Origin: Linnemannia schmuckeri
Lineage: Eukaryota; Mortierellomycota; Mortierellomycetes; Mortierellales; Mortierellaceae
Direction of reading: 5' to 3'
Assembly (NCBI GenBank): GCA_029449235.1
Contig: JANATG010000018.1
Coordinates: 62,001-126,000, forward strand
DNA: 64,000 bases
Of this stretch, positions 33,684 through 44,700 are shown one piece after another. Below the pieces are notes generated by a model. It was not told the origin of the DNA and ran no database searches. It worked only from the letters and a program-made list of their open reading frames with translations. The position numbers and the translations under genes were made by a program. The first letter of the stretch is position 1, and each line of letters starts with the position of its first letter.

Positions 33684-36596
33684 TCAGTTGGACAGATCCA
33701 TGTCCGTGCTCTCAGCTTTTAAGTTGAGACTGTTGTTGGTGATGATGTTGATGTTGCTGGTGTTGGTGCTGGTGCCGCTGCCGTTGTTGCAGTTATTGCT
33801 ACTGAAAGGTGGAGGGAAGGTGAAGGAAAACTTGTAAAAGGCCAACGATGACCCGGAATGGAGTGGCACGCCGAACTGCAGAGGGCGAGAGGAGGATGAA
33901 ACCGATGAAGATGTCGCGCCAAAAGTCGCAATGGATGATTGGCCATCAAGATGACCAGAGGAGGTTGAAAAAGAGATAGCAGGGGAGGTAGAGGGATTAC
34001 TGGCCACAGCGAGTGCAGTTCTGGAATTACTCCAGAATGACGCCCAAAACTCTAGCGATCGTTCCTCTGGGGAAGGTATCTTGTCAAAAGCCATCGTGCG
34101 AGGGGAACCCCAGAACTTGGCCCAAAATGCGAGGGATCTTGCCGTAGGTGAAGGGATTGCGAGGGGTGTTTGTGGTGCTGCATAAGCTCCACCAATGTTG
34201 AACGGAGCCGGTGATGAGGAACTGGTGGTCGCGCTGGTGGTAGTCGTGGGTGTTGCGGTATTGACTGAAGACACTGCTGACCAAGTCGCCGCTGTAGTGG
34301 GCGATCTCCAGAATTGAGCCCAGAACTCCAGCGACCGCTCCGCTGGAGATGGAATCTTATCGGGTGTTGGAGTATGCAAATTCCAATAATTGCCCCAAAA
34401 TTCCATTGACCTGGCCGTAGGTGACGGGATCTCAAGGATTGTTGCTGCCGTCGCAAAAGGTCTGCTATTGGGCGGAGTATGTGACGAAGGGGTAGTAGTC
34501 ACAGTGATGGTGGGGGTAGTGGTAGTCGGAGTGGTGGTAATGGTGGCGGCCGATCCTGATAATTGCAGCTGGGCGACAAATGACGGAGCAGGTGAGTCCT
34601 TAGTTAGGGCTGTACAGATGTTTGCAGCAATGGCCGTCAGGGGAACCACGGGCTGTGCAGCTGTCCCGAAAGGCTTCTGCAGAGGAGCGGTATGCAGTGA
34701 GGGCGTCCCGGAGTTCAAACAAATCGATGCTGGTGGTGCTGTGGGAATCGCGGGGCGGGATGGCAGGTCGCCGCCATACAGGTGACTCCCTTTGTTCGAA
34801 CTACCAGAGAGAATAGCACCGGCTTTCATGGTTGCCTTCTGCAAATCGCTGGATGCCCGATTGTCTGGATGTGTGTTGGTCTCCTTGGGAACTGGGGTGG
34901 GGGGTTTTGGCATGCTCGCGGTCCTAGCAATATCCAAAGTGTCAGTAATGACGATTCCATTCTTCTCGACAGTACCAATTGAGACCTTGGCAATGCTACC
35001 AGATGCAATCGGTCGCATCTTATTCTTGTGTTTATCCTGGTCATCAGGGCGTTCAAGGTTGCAAGCTTCCTCCGACTCGCTCGTGGGAGATCGAGGTCGC
35101 TTGCAGTCCTGAGTTTGGTTACGTGGCTCCATGGCGGCATCAAAAGTCTCGCTTGCGGAGAGGATCCGGGACGACTGATTCTGGCGCTGGGTGGCCAAGG
35201 CTTCGGGCATACAATGGTAGAGACCGATGGAGCCGCTACCAGATACATGAAGGGGCAGGACTTCTGTATGTCCGTTCACAGTTTGAATCATCTTAGAACT
35301 TTGTCCAATCTATAGCGGGCACAAAATATAAAAACATGAGTGTGTTAGTATGTTATTTAGGATTGCCAGCTTGATGCGTTTGTTGTACACTGACAGCATC
35401 AGGTTGAATATACTTACTGTCGTACTGGCATCAATAGTCTGAACCACGTGCTTCTTCGCACGTTTGCTCGCGGAAGAGACTGGATTCTGTACGTAAGGAA
35501 ATAAGAAAACAAGGATTAGAGCCAGATTGTGAGTTTGACGTAAGGTTGATTTGATAGACATGTATCCTGGCGTTTTAAACTATGTACCATCGATGGAGTA
35601 TCACCAAGCGGCGTCTTCTTCTTGGAAGAGAGTGAAGCAGCTCGAGACATAGCCATTCCTACTTCAAAAACAGGGAGAAAGATTAGAATAAACGGTTGAT
35701 GAGTACCTCGAAGGTATTGATAAAAGTATGAGGTCAAACACAGCACGACCGTACCGCCAAAAAAGAACAACAAAAACATGGATGATGCATTACCAGAGTT
35801 CACCAGGTAAGGCCTATTCATCATAGTGCTTTCGCCGACGACGCGATACGTTGCTGTTGAGCGGCTCTGATGACCGGCAGGCTTGTACGCCTTCTTTCCT
35901 GTCATGCCCTGTGACTAGGTTAGAAAAAAGAGAAAATGAACTTGTTAGACTAACGTTTCTTAAAAAGAACACGAACTACAAAAGGCTTATTATAGTTATG
36001 GTGTACATAAGTCGGCAATCTTTGTTCTTACCTGTGCTGCAGTATGCGAGCTGATGGTCAGGTTAAGTTTTTGCAGAGCCTTACTCCCCTGCTTCTTGGA
36101 CTGCTTGCGGGCTTGGTCCTGGTTTAAGGGCTTGCCCTCCTCGCTACTGTTGTTGTTGGTAAAGGGGGGTTGGTTCTCTTTGTCCAGCTGAAGTTCATGG
36201 TCTTCCTGCTTGGTATTTCCGCTGCCCCAGAGTCTCTTGAGCACTTTTGAGACCTTCTTCTTAAGCTATTTAACCAGTTATGAAAGTCACAAAACGCCAT
36301 GGAGACAAAAAAAAATGAATGGGTTAGTGGAATCAACTTTTTTTTGTTCTGATTGCTCTCTCATTCGTGACTGAGGGCGTGTTAGGTTGATTGCAAGTTG
36401 ATGCAATCGCAATTGCAAACGGAATGAGTGAATAACTGAGGCAACACTTTTTCTTCCTTACCTTCTCAGCAGTGGCTGCGTTACTGTCTGTGTCTGCGGC
36501 AAGGAACGACTCCAGCTCTGGATCCTCCAGGGGACCTTTGTGTGGGCGACCATATGGAGTCTGCCTTGTTGTGACTTTTCTTCTGAAGAGCTGCAT
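33684..36596 (-). CDS. Hypothetical protein with four IPSP..RS..FW..FW motifs
   Basis: Function not recognised. Six exons in - strand order: 36596-36462, 36265-36032, 35914-35794, 35658-35588, 35486-35418 and 35309-33684, continuous in frame, 751 residues. The start MQLFRRKVTTRQTPYGRPHKG is the only ATG consistent with the first exon. Residues 1-210 are basic with short Lys/Arg clusters (LKKKVSKVLKRLWG, KQSKKQGSKAL, SSKKKTPLGDTP, SKRAKKHVV), suggesting nuclear localisation. The rest is Ser/Thr/Pro-rich. Between residues 504 and 636 a 16-residue motif occurs four times: I-P-S-P-x-x-R-S-[LM]-x-F-W-x-x-[FY]-W. Copies come in two pairs, 25-26 residues apart within a pair and 91 between pairs, so a two-motif unit was probably duplicated. 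Exon 3 must end at 35794, not at the nearer GTGAAC, to keep frame. The tail is Ser/Asn-rich. No enzyme domain or membrane segment is visible. Confidence 0.85.
34032..34430 (-). repeat. Coding repeats: four IPSP-FW motifs
   Basis: Codons for IPSPTARSMEFWGNYW, IPSPAERSLEFWAQFW, IPSPTARSLAFWAKFW and IPSPEERSLEFWASFW, in that order. First and third share TAR; second and fourth share an acidic residue at that place, showing A-B-A-B order. Confidence 0.95.
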
Positions 36597-37849
36597 GTGG
36601 AAATGAATGAATGTCGCGGGGAAGCTGTGTTTGTAGTTGGGAAAATGAGTGTACGTGAGTAGAGGAGGAGGATAGGGAAAGAGAGGTTTTTTTGTGAGTG
36701 TTTGTAGATTGAGTGGAGGAAGTGGAGAGGAAACGAGAAAAAAGAAATCAAAGAAATGCAGAGGACAAAAAAACAGTCCAGAGGGCGAAGAAATGCTGTC
36801 TATTGTACTCGCTCTAGCCAATCAGATGGGTACTTCTGATTCCCCGTATTAACTCCATGTGATAGACTCGCTTAGGAGAGTCTGTTCCTGGGAACAGAAA
36901 CGGTCACGACACAATACATTCCTGGGCACCTTATCACGAGCACCGAGACTGAAGCCACATGAGGTAAGAAGCGCAACAGTCTCAGTCCAATAAACAAGAG
37001 TCAAGCTCGTCGTACATCATTCTTGCCAGTATCCCTCTCATGGCAGAAACTCGTGAAAAGTCGGATTTTATCCTGCTTGCTCATGCCCACATCAAAAACT
37101 AGAACATCCCTTGGTCTCGTAACTGTCCCTCACGAATGTTCGTCCAAACGAAACCCCTGAATGCTCTGCATTGAGATTGTTGACTGGCTACTTATTGAGG
37201 ATATGAACATGATGCTAACGGTCAAGGCGATCCAGATCCAAAAGTCGTTGTGCGAGCAAAGCACCAATAAAGATAAAGAGCCCTGTGCGCTCGTCTTGGT
37301 CTTGTTCCCCTGATATGCCAGCGTCGCTCGGGCGTGTTTCAGCATATGGTGGGTGCTGCCATGGACGAGTTTAGGCATGCGCGCCTTTCAATCCATTCCT
37401 CTGGGGCGAAAGGTGAGCAATGTATCAGAGACCGGATGCAGCTGCCTACGTGGCAATGAGTCCATGGCGTGGGGTTGTGGGAGAGTACGTATGGGCGAAA
37501 GAGAAAAAAAAGAAAAGGACTAAAAAAAGAGCAGATAAAAGAAAAGAAAGATATACGCGGTCCAAGGTGGCCCCCTACATAAGTCCAAGGTGGATGGGAT
37601 GCTTTTCCTCTCTTCAAGCTGTCTCTTTTTTTTTTACCAAGGTAGTAATGGGTCGTCTGTGACGACACATCAATTTTATCCAATTGAAAAGTGGAACTGT
37701 CTAAGTGAAGCTCGTACGAGCACATAGTCTACTTCACTAAGTAAAGCATACTAAACAGTACATCGGTACCTGAGGACCACAGCCCGTCCTCTTACGAGTC
37801 CGGACGACCCTTGCTGCTTTACCGCGAGCTCAAGGGATCTAGCCGCCTT
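36597..37849. other. Spacer upstream of the FW-motif gene
   Basis: No gene is seen. It contains an A/T-rich tract at 37500-37550, a direct repeat of GTCCAAGGTGG (about 37559 and 37582) and the palindrome at 36881. Confidence 0.4.
36881..36898. promoter_or_regulatory. 18-bp palindrome upstream of the FW-motif gene
   Basis: TCTGTTCC-TG-GGAACAGA, 8-bp perfect arms around a 2-bp centre, about 285 bp upstream of the - strand ATG at 36596. The form is that of a site for a dimeric DNA-binding protein; nothing else supports it. Confidence 0.3.
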
Positions 37850-38710
37850 TCATCTCCAACTCCTTGATGACCATATTGCCTCTCCTCTCCATAATATCCA
37901 TGCGCCTCAGGCCCAGAAGGGACTCGATGACTGCTTGATCAGCCACTCGTGTGTCGCGCTGCTCGCCTGGGCACCGCTCTCCGTCGTGTTCTGTGTTGGC
38001 TCGTCCGCAGAGGCACTCATCCTCTCGGAGTTTCCGTCCATATAGTTGTTTTCACCCGCCGCTCTGACGCTCGGTTGTGCGTTTCTGCTTCATACTGGCC
38101 GTGATGCTGTTCGCCACCTCCCACTTGACCGTCACTTCACATCTGGGTTTCCATAGTCACTCTCTCGCCTCCTTTTCGACGTACCGGCAAAGCAGCCGAC
38201 TCACGTGCTGAGCAATGCTGGCCGGGATGTCCTTGAACACCTTGTCCCACGCTTTTGCTAGGGCTATAGGCACGAGACCTCAGTAAATGTGGCTGGCTGT
38301 CCATGCCTCCTCGGTCTGCTGCTGCCACTCCTCTTCCTCTCCTGGCTTCTCGACCACCGACCACAATGCCTCGCGGCACGTGATTGTTCTTGGCTTCCTC
38401 CAGACGATATCCGTCGGCGGTGGTTTTCCTAGCTGACGCTTCTTCTCTCTCTGCGTGTTGAAGTATCTTGTGGCGGTCGCTCCCCATCCATCCACTCGTT
38501 TGAAGGCATCCTTCCAGATCTCGTCTTGTACCTCCCTACTCTTGAGGCACGTCCAGACGTGAACGTTATCCTCCGTCTCTTACTCGCACTGTCGGCATCG
38601 GTCGTTCTCGTACAGTTCTGGGCGTCTGGCGTGTAAGACGTCCATGGTTGGTAGCATCCCGTGGCTCTCTTCAAGCTGTCTCGCGCTCTCTCGCCATACA
38701 TATAAGTCGT
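37850..38710 (-). mobile_element. Relic of a non-LTR reverse-transcriptase gene (zf-RVT region)
   Basis: One - strand frame from about 38710 to 37850 reads RESARQLEESHGMLPTMDVLHARRPELYENDRCRQCE, stop, ETEDNVHVWTC, then a Trp/Glu/Arg-rich tail (EIWKDAFKRVDGW, LWSVVEKPGEEEEWQQQTEEAW, LVPIALAKAWDKVFKDIPASIAQHVSRLLCRYVEKEARE). The pattern C-x2-C-x(10)-H-x3-C after an 'ARRPELY' segment is that of the zinc-binding region found after the polymerase domain in LINE-type elements. Stops interrupt it at 38580-38582, 38280-38282, 38157-38159 and 38052-38054; three are TGA. No polymerase or endonuclease part is visible, so only a 5'-truncated, decayed copy remains. It could alternatively be a captured host fragment. 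Confidence 0.6.
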
Positions 38711-41700
38711 TTAGTGCACGTGACAAACTTCGCTGGACTTTCAATAAATAAAGGGCGACGAGACCATGACAAGTTAGGCTACATTGACATACTATCTCGC
38801 CCACTGCTTGACGCTTGCCACTTCTGAAGAATAAAGAGTAAAGTGACCCCTCTGAAACACCAACTAGCCTAGCACTCAAGGAAGAGAGTTGTTCTGTTTT
38901 TTCTTTCTTGTCGAACCATCCATGCATACTACAGGGGTAAAAAAAATAGTCAACGCAATACCGATACTTATATACTTCAACAACCGATCCTTTCTGTCAT
39001 CCCCCTAGCTTATCCATTTCACTGGACCACCTTGCAAACTTGTAAGATTGCTGACAGCAGTTGTTACTCTATCAAAGAATGGCTGTGATGGTATCCACTT
39101 TCTCTTTTTTTCCTTCTTTGACTCGTTCATTCACACGAGACAAGGTCGACAGCGCACATTGGGCGAAATGCGACGATGCGCAGACATGAACACATGCCCA
39201 ACCAAGATCTTTCCTATTTTTTTCCGATCTCACCTACGACTCAGCACTGAAGGAACAAGTATCTCCCCATCTCAAAATTACGACAATAGACCACTCAACA
39301 TGCTTGTTTGTCTAAGTTTTCACTCTCTTTTTTTTTCCTTCCCTCCTACGGACACATGCACATACACAAACATACCAACCAAACCAAAGAATAAACATGC
39401 CAGTGCCCAATCTCAACCAATCAACAACTCGCACAACAACCAAAACACTAACAAATAAATAGCGAAAACAACAAACAAGAAAAAAAATATTGAGGAAAAA
39501 AAAAGTGACAGGGTTCAATTGTTGGGTGCCTGAGCGTGCTGCAGCTGCCAGAAAAGGTGACATTGATTTTTTTTCAGTTGTTGTTGATATTGGCCGCCTT
39601 ATGGCCCACTGGCCCTTTTTTGAGTTCATCTCGTAACTTTTGGGTTTCTTGTAGCACTGGTTTTCGGCGAAATAGCTGCTGACCTTCTACTACAGTAGTC
39701 CAACTCAGTCACAGACATCGCATGAAAGCGCTAATAAGAAAGACCAACCCTTCTATATCATATTAAGAAAAATGAACAATTCGAGTGGACTTCTGGCAGG
39801 ACCGTTCATTGCTTCCTATATATTTTGGGACCAGCATTTGTCGATCCTAACTCCTGTTTAAACCAACAGGGTAAAAGAGTGAGCGAGCCGAGAGTACAAA
39901 CGAGAGAGGGAGAGAAAAAGAATAAGGAGCCAGAAGAAGAAAAGAGGGAAAGGGCCATGTATACTCTGGCAAGTAAAGGGACCTGCACCACACAAAACAC
40001 CAATGAAAAATTCCTTTTTGTCCCTTTTATCTTTCTTTTTGTATGTGCAATGTATCCTACTTGTCTTGGCCAACAAACAAGAAAAAAAAAAAAGCAAACG
40101 AGATGATTTGTTCTCGTTGACGTACCCCTCCACTTTTCCTTTCTTCAACTCTTTCCTATTTTATGACTCGAAGTGTATTATTTTCTTCAACTCGAAAAAT
40201 ATTCCTTCAGAAAATGCGGCTGACAGAAAAGGAAAGGTCTATTCCAAAGAAAAACGCGGGGGCAGAAGGAGTAAAGGCGATGAGTGGTATGAGAGAGTAC
40301 GAGAATATGAGACCGAGGGAGACGAGAGGAAAGAGGACTGTGAGCCGGGACGAGAGTGATGGTTGTCAAGGAGCACGAGCGCGGTCTCTCTTTTTTTCAT
40401 TAATTCAACGGCCGCGCGGTTCGTTGGTTGGTTGGGGCAAGAAGAAAAAAGATCGAAAAGAAAGAAAGACGATGATGAATGAGCAACTACACCCCATACT
40501 CCGGTCCGATGAATACAAATAAAATGGACGAGAGGCTTCTTAGGCTGGCTGTTCTGGCATAAGCACGATGACGAGGACGAAATCGGAGCCATTAGTCAGT
40601 CGTTGGATACAATGACCGAACAGAGAGAAGAGAGGAGGAGGGAGAAAAGGAATATGAAAGAGAGACAAACTGCTCAATGAAATGAGCACCACCAACAACG
40701 TTTTTTCGCTTTTTTTTTTCACTGTTTTATGGCGTACTGCAATACGCCCTGGTGGATGAACTTGTGCCGTAAGCAGCCATTTGTGGTCCGGCCGGGGTCC
40801 CTCTTTTTTTTCAGTCGTTCCCTACGAGTGACCAGTACCCTGGTAACTATGTCTAGAATCTGTATATCGAGGAATAGATGTGTGTGTTGAAAAGGTATCG
40901 GTTAGTCAGTTGGTCAGGCCTTTTTTGAAAAGCCTAAGTAGGTTCAGCCTGCTTGCTTTTTTCAGTGTGCTCATATGCATACTATGGTTCTCCCATCTAT
41001 CCCTCCTCTGACGTTGCTTCTGGAAGAAATACTCCTGTGGTACCACGATGGACAAAAAAAAAGAGGATATGGTTCAAAACACGGCAATGCGGTCGTTGTT
41101 GCCCATTCTCGCAGCCTCACTGGCTCGCCATTTTCCCTTTTTACCGCTAGGCGGCAAGTCGAGGAGAGTAAGGTGGGAAGGGGAACTCAGAACCTTCAAT
41201 AACTTTACACATTTCCCACTTCCCACTCTACTTCTTTCCTTCCATACCATTTTTTCTGCATGCTCCCACTCTTGGACCATCCTGGATGCAGGGGGTTGCA
41301 TTGTTATTGTTGTTTTTACTTACTGGCGGTGATACAAAACCAAAGAAAAAGCAGAAAAAGAAGCTAACAAGTTCAGTGCAATTTGGTTGTTGGTGTCACA
41401 AAACCCTTGACAAACAAACATCCAGCAAGGATAAGATAGTGTGTGAAAAGGGAAGAGAGAGGCGAACGAAGTAAATAATTACGACGACAGACGGGATCCT
41501 GCCCCCATTGCTCACTTTGCTTGCTTGTTTGTTTTATGATGGCTACTGCAAGCGAAACAAATGAGCATGGATTGGATTGAGCAGGTAGGATAAGACGGGA
41601 GTCGAAGAGAGGAACACAACGGGAACCTGGCCTCCCATCTTTCCATGTCTCTCTTTTCTCGTATTGCCCCTATAGTCTCCTATTTTTCTTTGCATTTGTG

Positions 41701-44700
41701 TCTGTTTGTGCAGCCAACCCCTTGAGACAAATAGTAAAAGAAAATAAGGTTTTCCTTAACAAACATGAGAGATGAAGATGAGGATGCCGATGAGGACAGG
41801 ATGGATAAGCACTAGGTCTTTGAGCAATCTAACCAAGAGTTGTCGGTCTGTCTTTCATCGGCAAAGAAATCCAAAAGGCATACACCCCCTGCGCTGATTT
41901 TCTACATCAATGAGAAGACATCGTTTGCCATTTGCAAGAGATAGAAAAAAAGATACCGTCGAACCCTGAATGCTCATTTTTTTTTTCACACCCTCCCATT
42001 ACGATAAGAAAGGAAAACGAGAGCAGGGTCATCTGGTCATCTACACCCACCCATTCTTGCTCTGGTTTTGCCTGGATGTCTTGCTGGCTGAGTGACTAGG
42101 TCACCATTCTCTACACTTTCTTCCTACATGATATACTCAAGTCATTCAAAGTTTTACTTTTCTGCTGAGGAAATGAACTGGAGGTTAAACTCCATTTCGG
42201 CAACAACATCCCCTTGTCAATCGTCATAGAGCGAGCAAAAAAAAAAAAAAAAAAAAAAAAAGGGCGCCGTGCGTGCACGAGCATCAACATCAATAACAAA
42301 GCGAAGGTAACACGTTACCAATGTGACCCTCCAAAGCACAGTGAACAAAAGTACGCCTCTCGCTCACATCCTTTTTTTTGTCTCTTGGCAACTCTTTTTC
42401 TTTTCGAAGCAAATGCGCCATGACACCAACAACCAAAAAAATTAACATTAATTATCCTCGTTTTTCTGCGTCACCCCTTCTTCCTCCCGTCCATTGCACC
42501 CCCTCCTGACCTCAACGGCTCTCAGCTCCAGAGCCGACTCCAATGTACTCCAATGTCTAGGCTTTGCCCATCCCTCCTTATTTTTCATTGTGTCAGCAGA
42601 TATCGCACGATTTGACTAAGGGAAAGAGAGAGGGGCGCGAACAACAACAACGACCGTGCCTCAATCGATTGGTCACAAAAACTTGGAACACAAGAAAACA
42701 AAAGTGCTTAACGATCGCCTGTCTTTACGGAGAAATGTCCTCCTCTCCCTCGTTTTTTTTTCTTGGCTAAACAGAATCTAATAACCTCACAAACAAGCAA
42801 AAAAGCTTGTGCGTAAAGAAGAGTAGATGGACAGCAGACCCGTATTATGCAATTGAGAAATAAGAGTTGCTAGGACTTATCTACGCTTCTATCTCTAACG
42901 CGTACTCTCTCTCCGTCTTTTTTTCCTCGTCACATACTTCGCCCCTAACTATCTGCCTTGCTGTCAAAACTTATTCATCAATGCGAAGTTCTTTCCCTCC
43001 TCCTGGCTGTTGAGCCTATTCGTGGAACCTTTTTTTTTGTAACAATTAGTGTTCGTTGACAACCAACTAGCCCCTTTGAGTCACCCCTCAGAGTTGAGAA
43101 TCGACTCCAAGGTGGATGTCGTGTCGAATGTAGAATACGGATAGAACAGAAAAAAAACGCCGAGAGAGGACAAAAAAAAAGGTGGAATAAGTCACCCTGC
43201 TTTTTTTCTTTTTGTTGTAATTTGCTCTTAGAGCTACTCTCTCCTTTTCTCTCTGTTCACTAGAACACTATCCAGCACCCTTTTCCTTAGTTTCCTTTAT
43301 TCACCTTGTATTCATGCGAAAGAGAAAGTTGTTGGTTATTGCGGTTGTGTTGAGCTATGTCATGAAAATAGAGAGGCGTACGCTCAGGACACGGTATCTA
43401 TTTTTATTCAAAAATTTCAAAATGGAACCGTTATTTCGTTTTGCGAACTCTCTCTCTCATTCTTGTTGACTGGTTTGCCTCCATGGTTCAGGGGCTCCCA
43501 AGACCTCTTATTATCTTTTCTTGCTATTTCACTCAGCAAGCTCTAGTATCTATTAGCCCCTTCCCCTTCAAAAAATGCCATTTAGTGTATGCCAAAGGTC
43601 GAGACTACCCAAGCTCTCCCCTGGCGACCATCCATCTATCCTCCAACAATAAGTACTCAAACACTTATTTTTGAGACCGATCGCACGGACCATAATAATC
43701 AACCTTATTTGTTTGTCTTTGAAGGTTCCATCACTCTGTCAAACACTCAGGCACCCTCCCTTTTTATCGTTCTATCCCCAACTCATCCCGCTTGGCAGGC
43801 TTTCTGAACACCCCATTTCTGGCTATTATCGCAAACTTCGGAACCAGCTACCGACAGTACCATGCCGCTGTTACCTATCCAAAACAGAGCGCAAATAGAA
43901 CTGCAAGAAAGGAAAAGCTGTGAGATGGTTCGAGGTGACCATTTGTCACAAAGGAATGTGGGCTCAAGAAGTTTCCGCTCTGCTTTTTTTTGCTTTCACT
44001 CTTGTAATGCACCTAAATGCGAAAGGAGCTATTAGAAGGGTTGAAGACAATGAGATTAATGTATTCAGCAAAGTATAGAAAAGGATAGCTCATTCTCCTG
44101 TCACCAATCGCAGTTTATTCTTCTGCACTGCACTACCCCTCGTTTCACGTTTCAAAATAATTTATATCGACCCAACGGCCATGCATACCCCCCAAAAAAT
44201 TGGTCGCCATGGTTCCTAGTCATTAGTCTGAATGGGCTAATAAAGGGGTGAAGGTAGAGGGAGAATTTTGAATAGAGTGTAGCTGACGATTGCATGCATG
44301 TCATGGTCCTGCACCCTTTATGACTACAATAGGGAGAATTAAGAAAAATAAGGAGGTCCTGATGAGAGGCGTGTGATTTCTTTTCAAATATGATTTCTCC
44401 TCGGATGATGTGCGATTGTAATCCATAGCCTGTCTAGGTGGACTAGTCGCAACAACAACTGACCCTCTAGAGCAGCGCCAAGACAAACATAGCAAAACGG
44501 AAGGAGTAGTTGGTGTTTTGAGCAAATTGCAACAACAAAATACGGCGGCAAGAGTACGAAAAACAAAGAGCTGCGACGAGCTGAGCACCATTGAGCTGTC
44601 ACTTACCTTTGGCGCAAAAGACAGTAAGACGAAAAGAGATCAATGGTTGGTGTAAGAAGGAGGAATAGAGCGAGGGAAGGATGATGCGAATTAGCGTTGC

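Noticed and set aside
35794..35805. GTGAAC donor (35803) for exon 3 of the FW-motif gene
   Set aside because: It gives phase 0 and a shifted next exon with no basic motif; the donor after 35794 gives phase 1 and restores GMAMSRAASLSSKKK.
37339..37725. 128-codon - strand frame near the reverse-transcriptase relic
   Set aside because: No continuity with the relic's frame and no motif; aromatic-rich content comes from T runs.
41940..41975. GGTTCGA on the - strand followed by a T run, like a tRNA box B and terminator
   Set aside because: The flanking bases do not pair as a T-arm and no box A or acceptor stem is found at the right distance.
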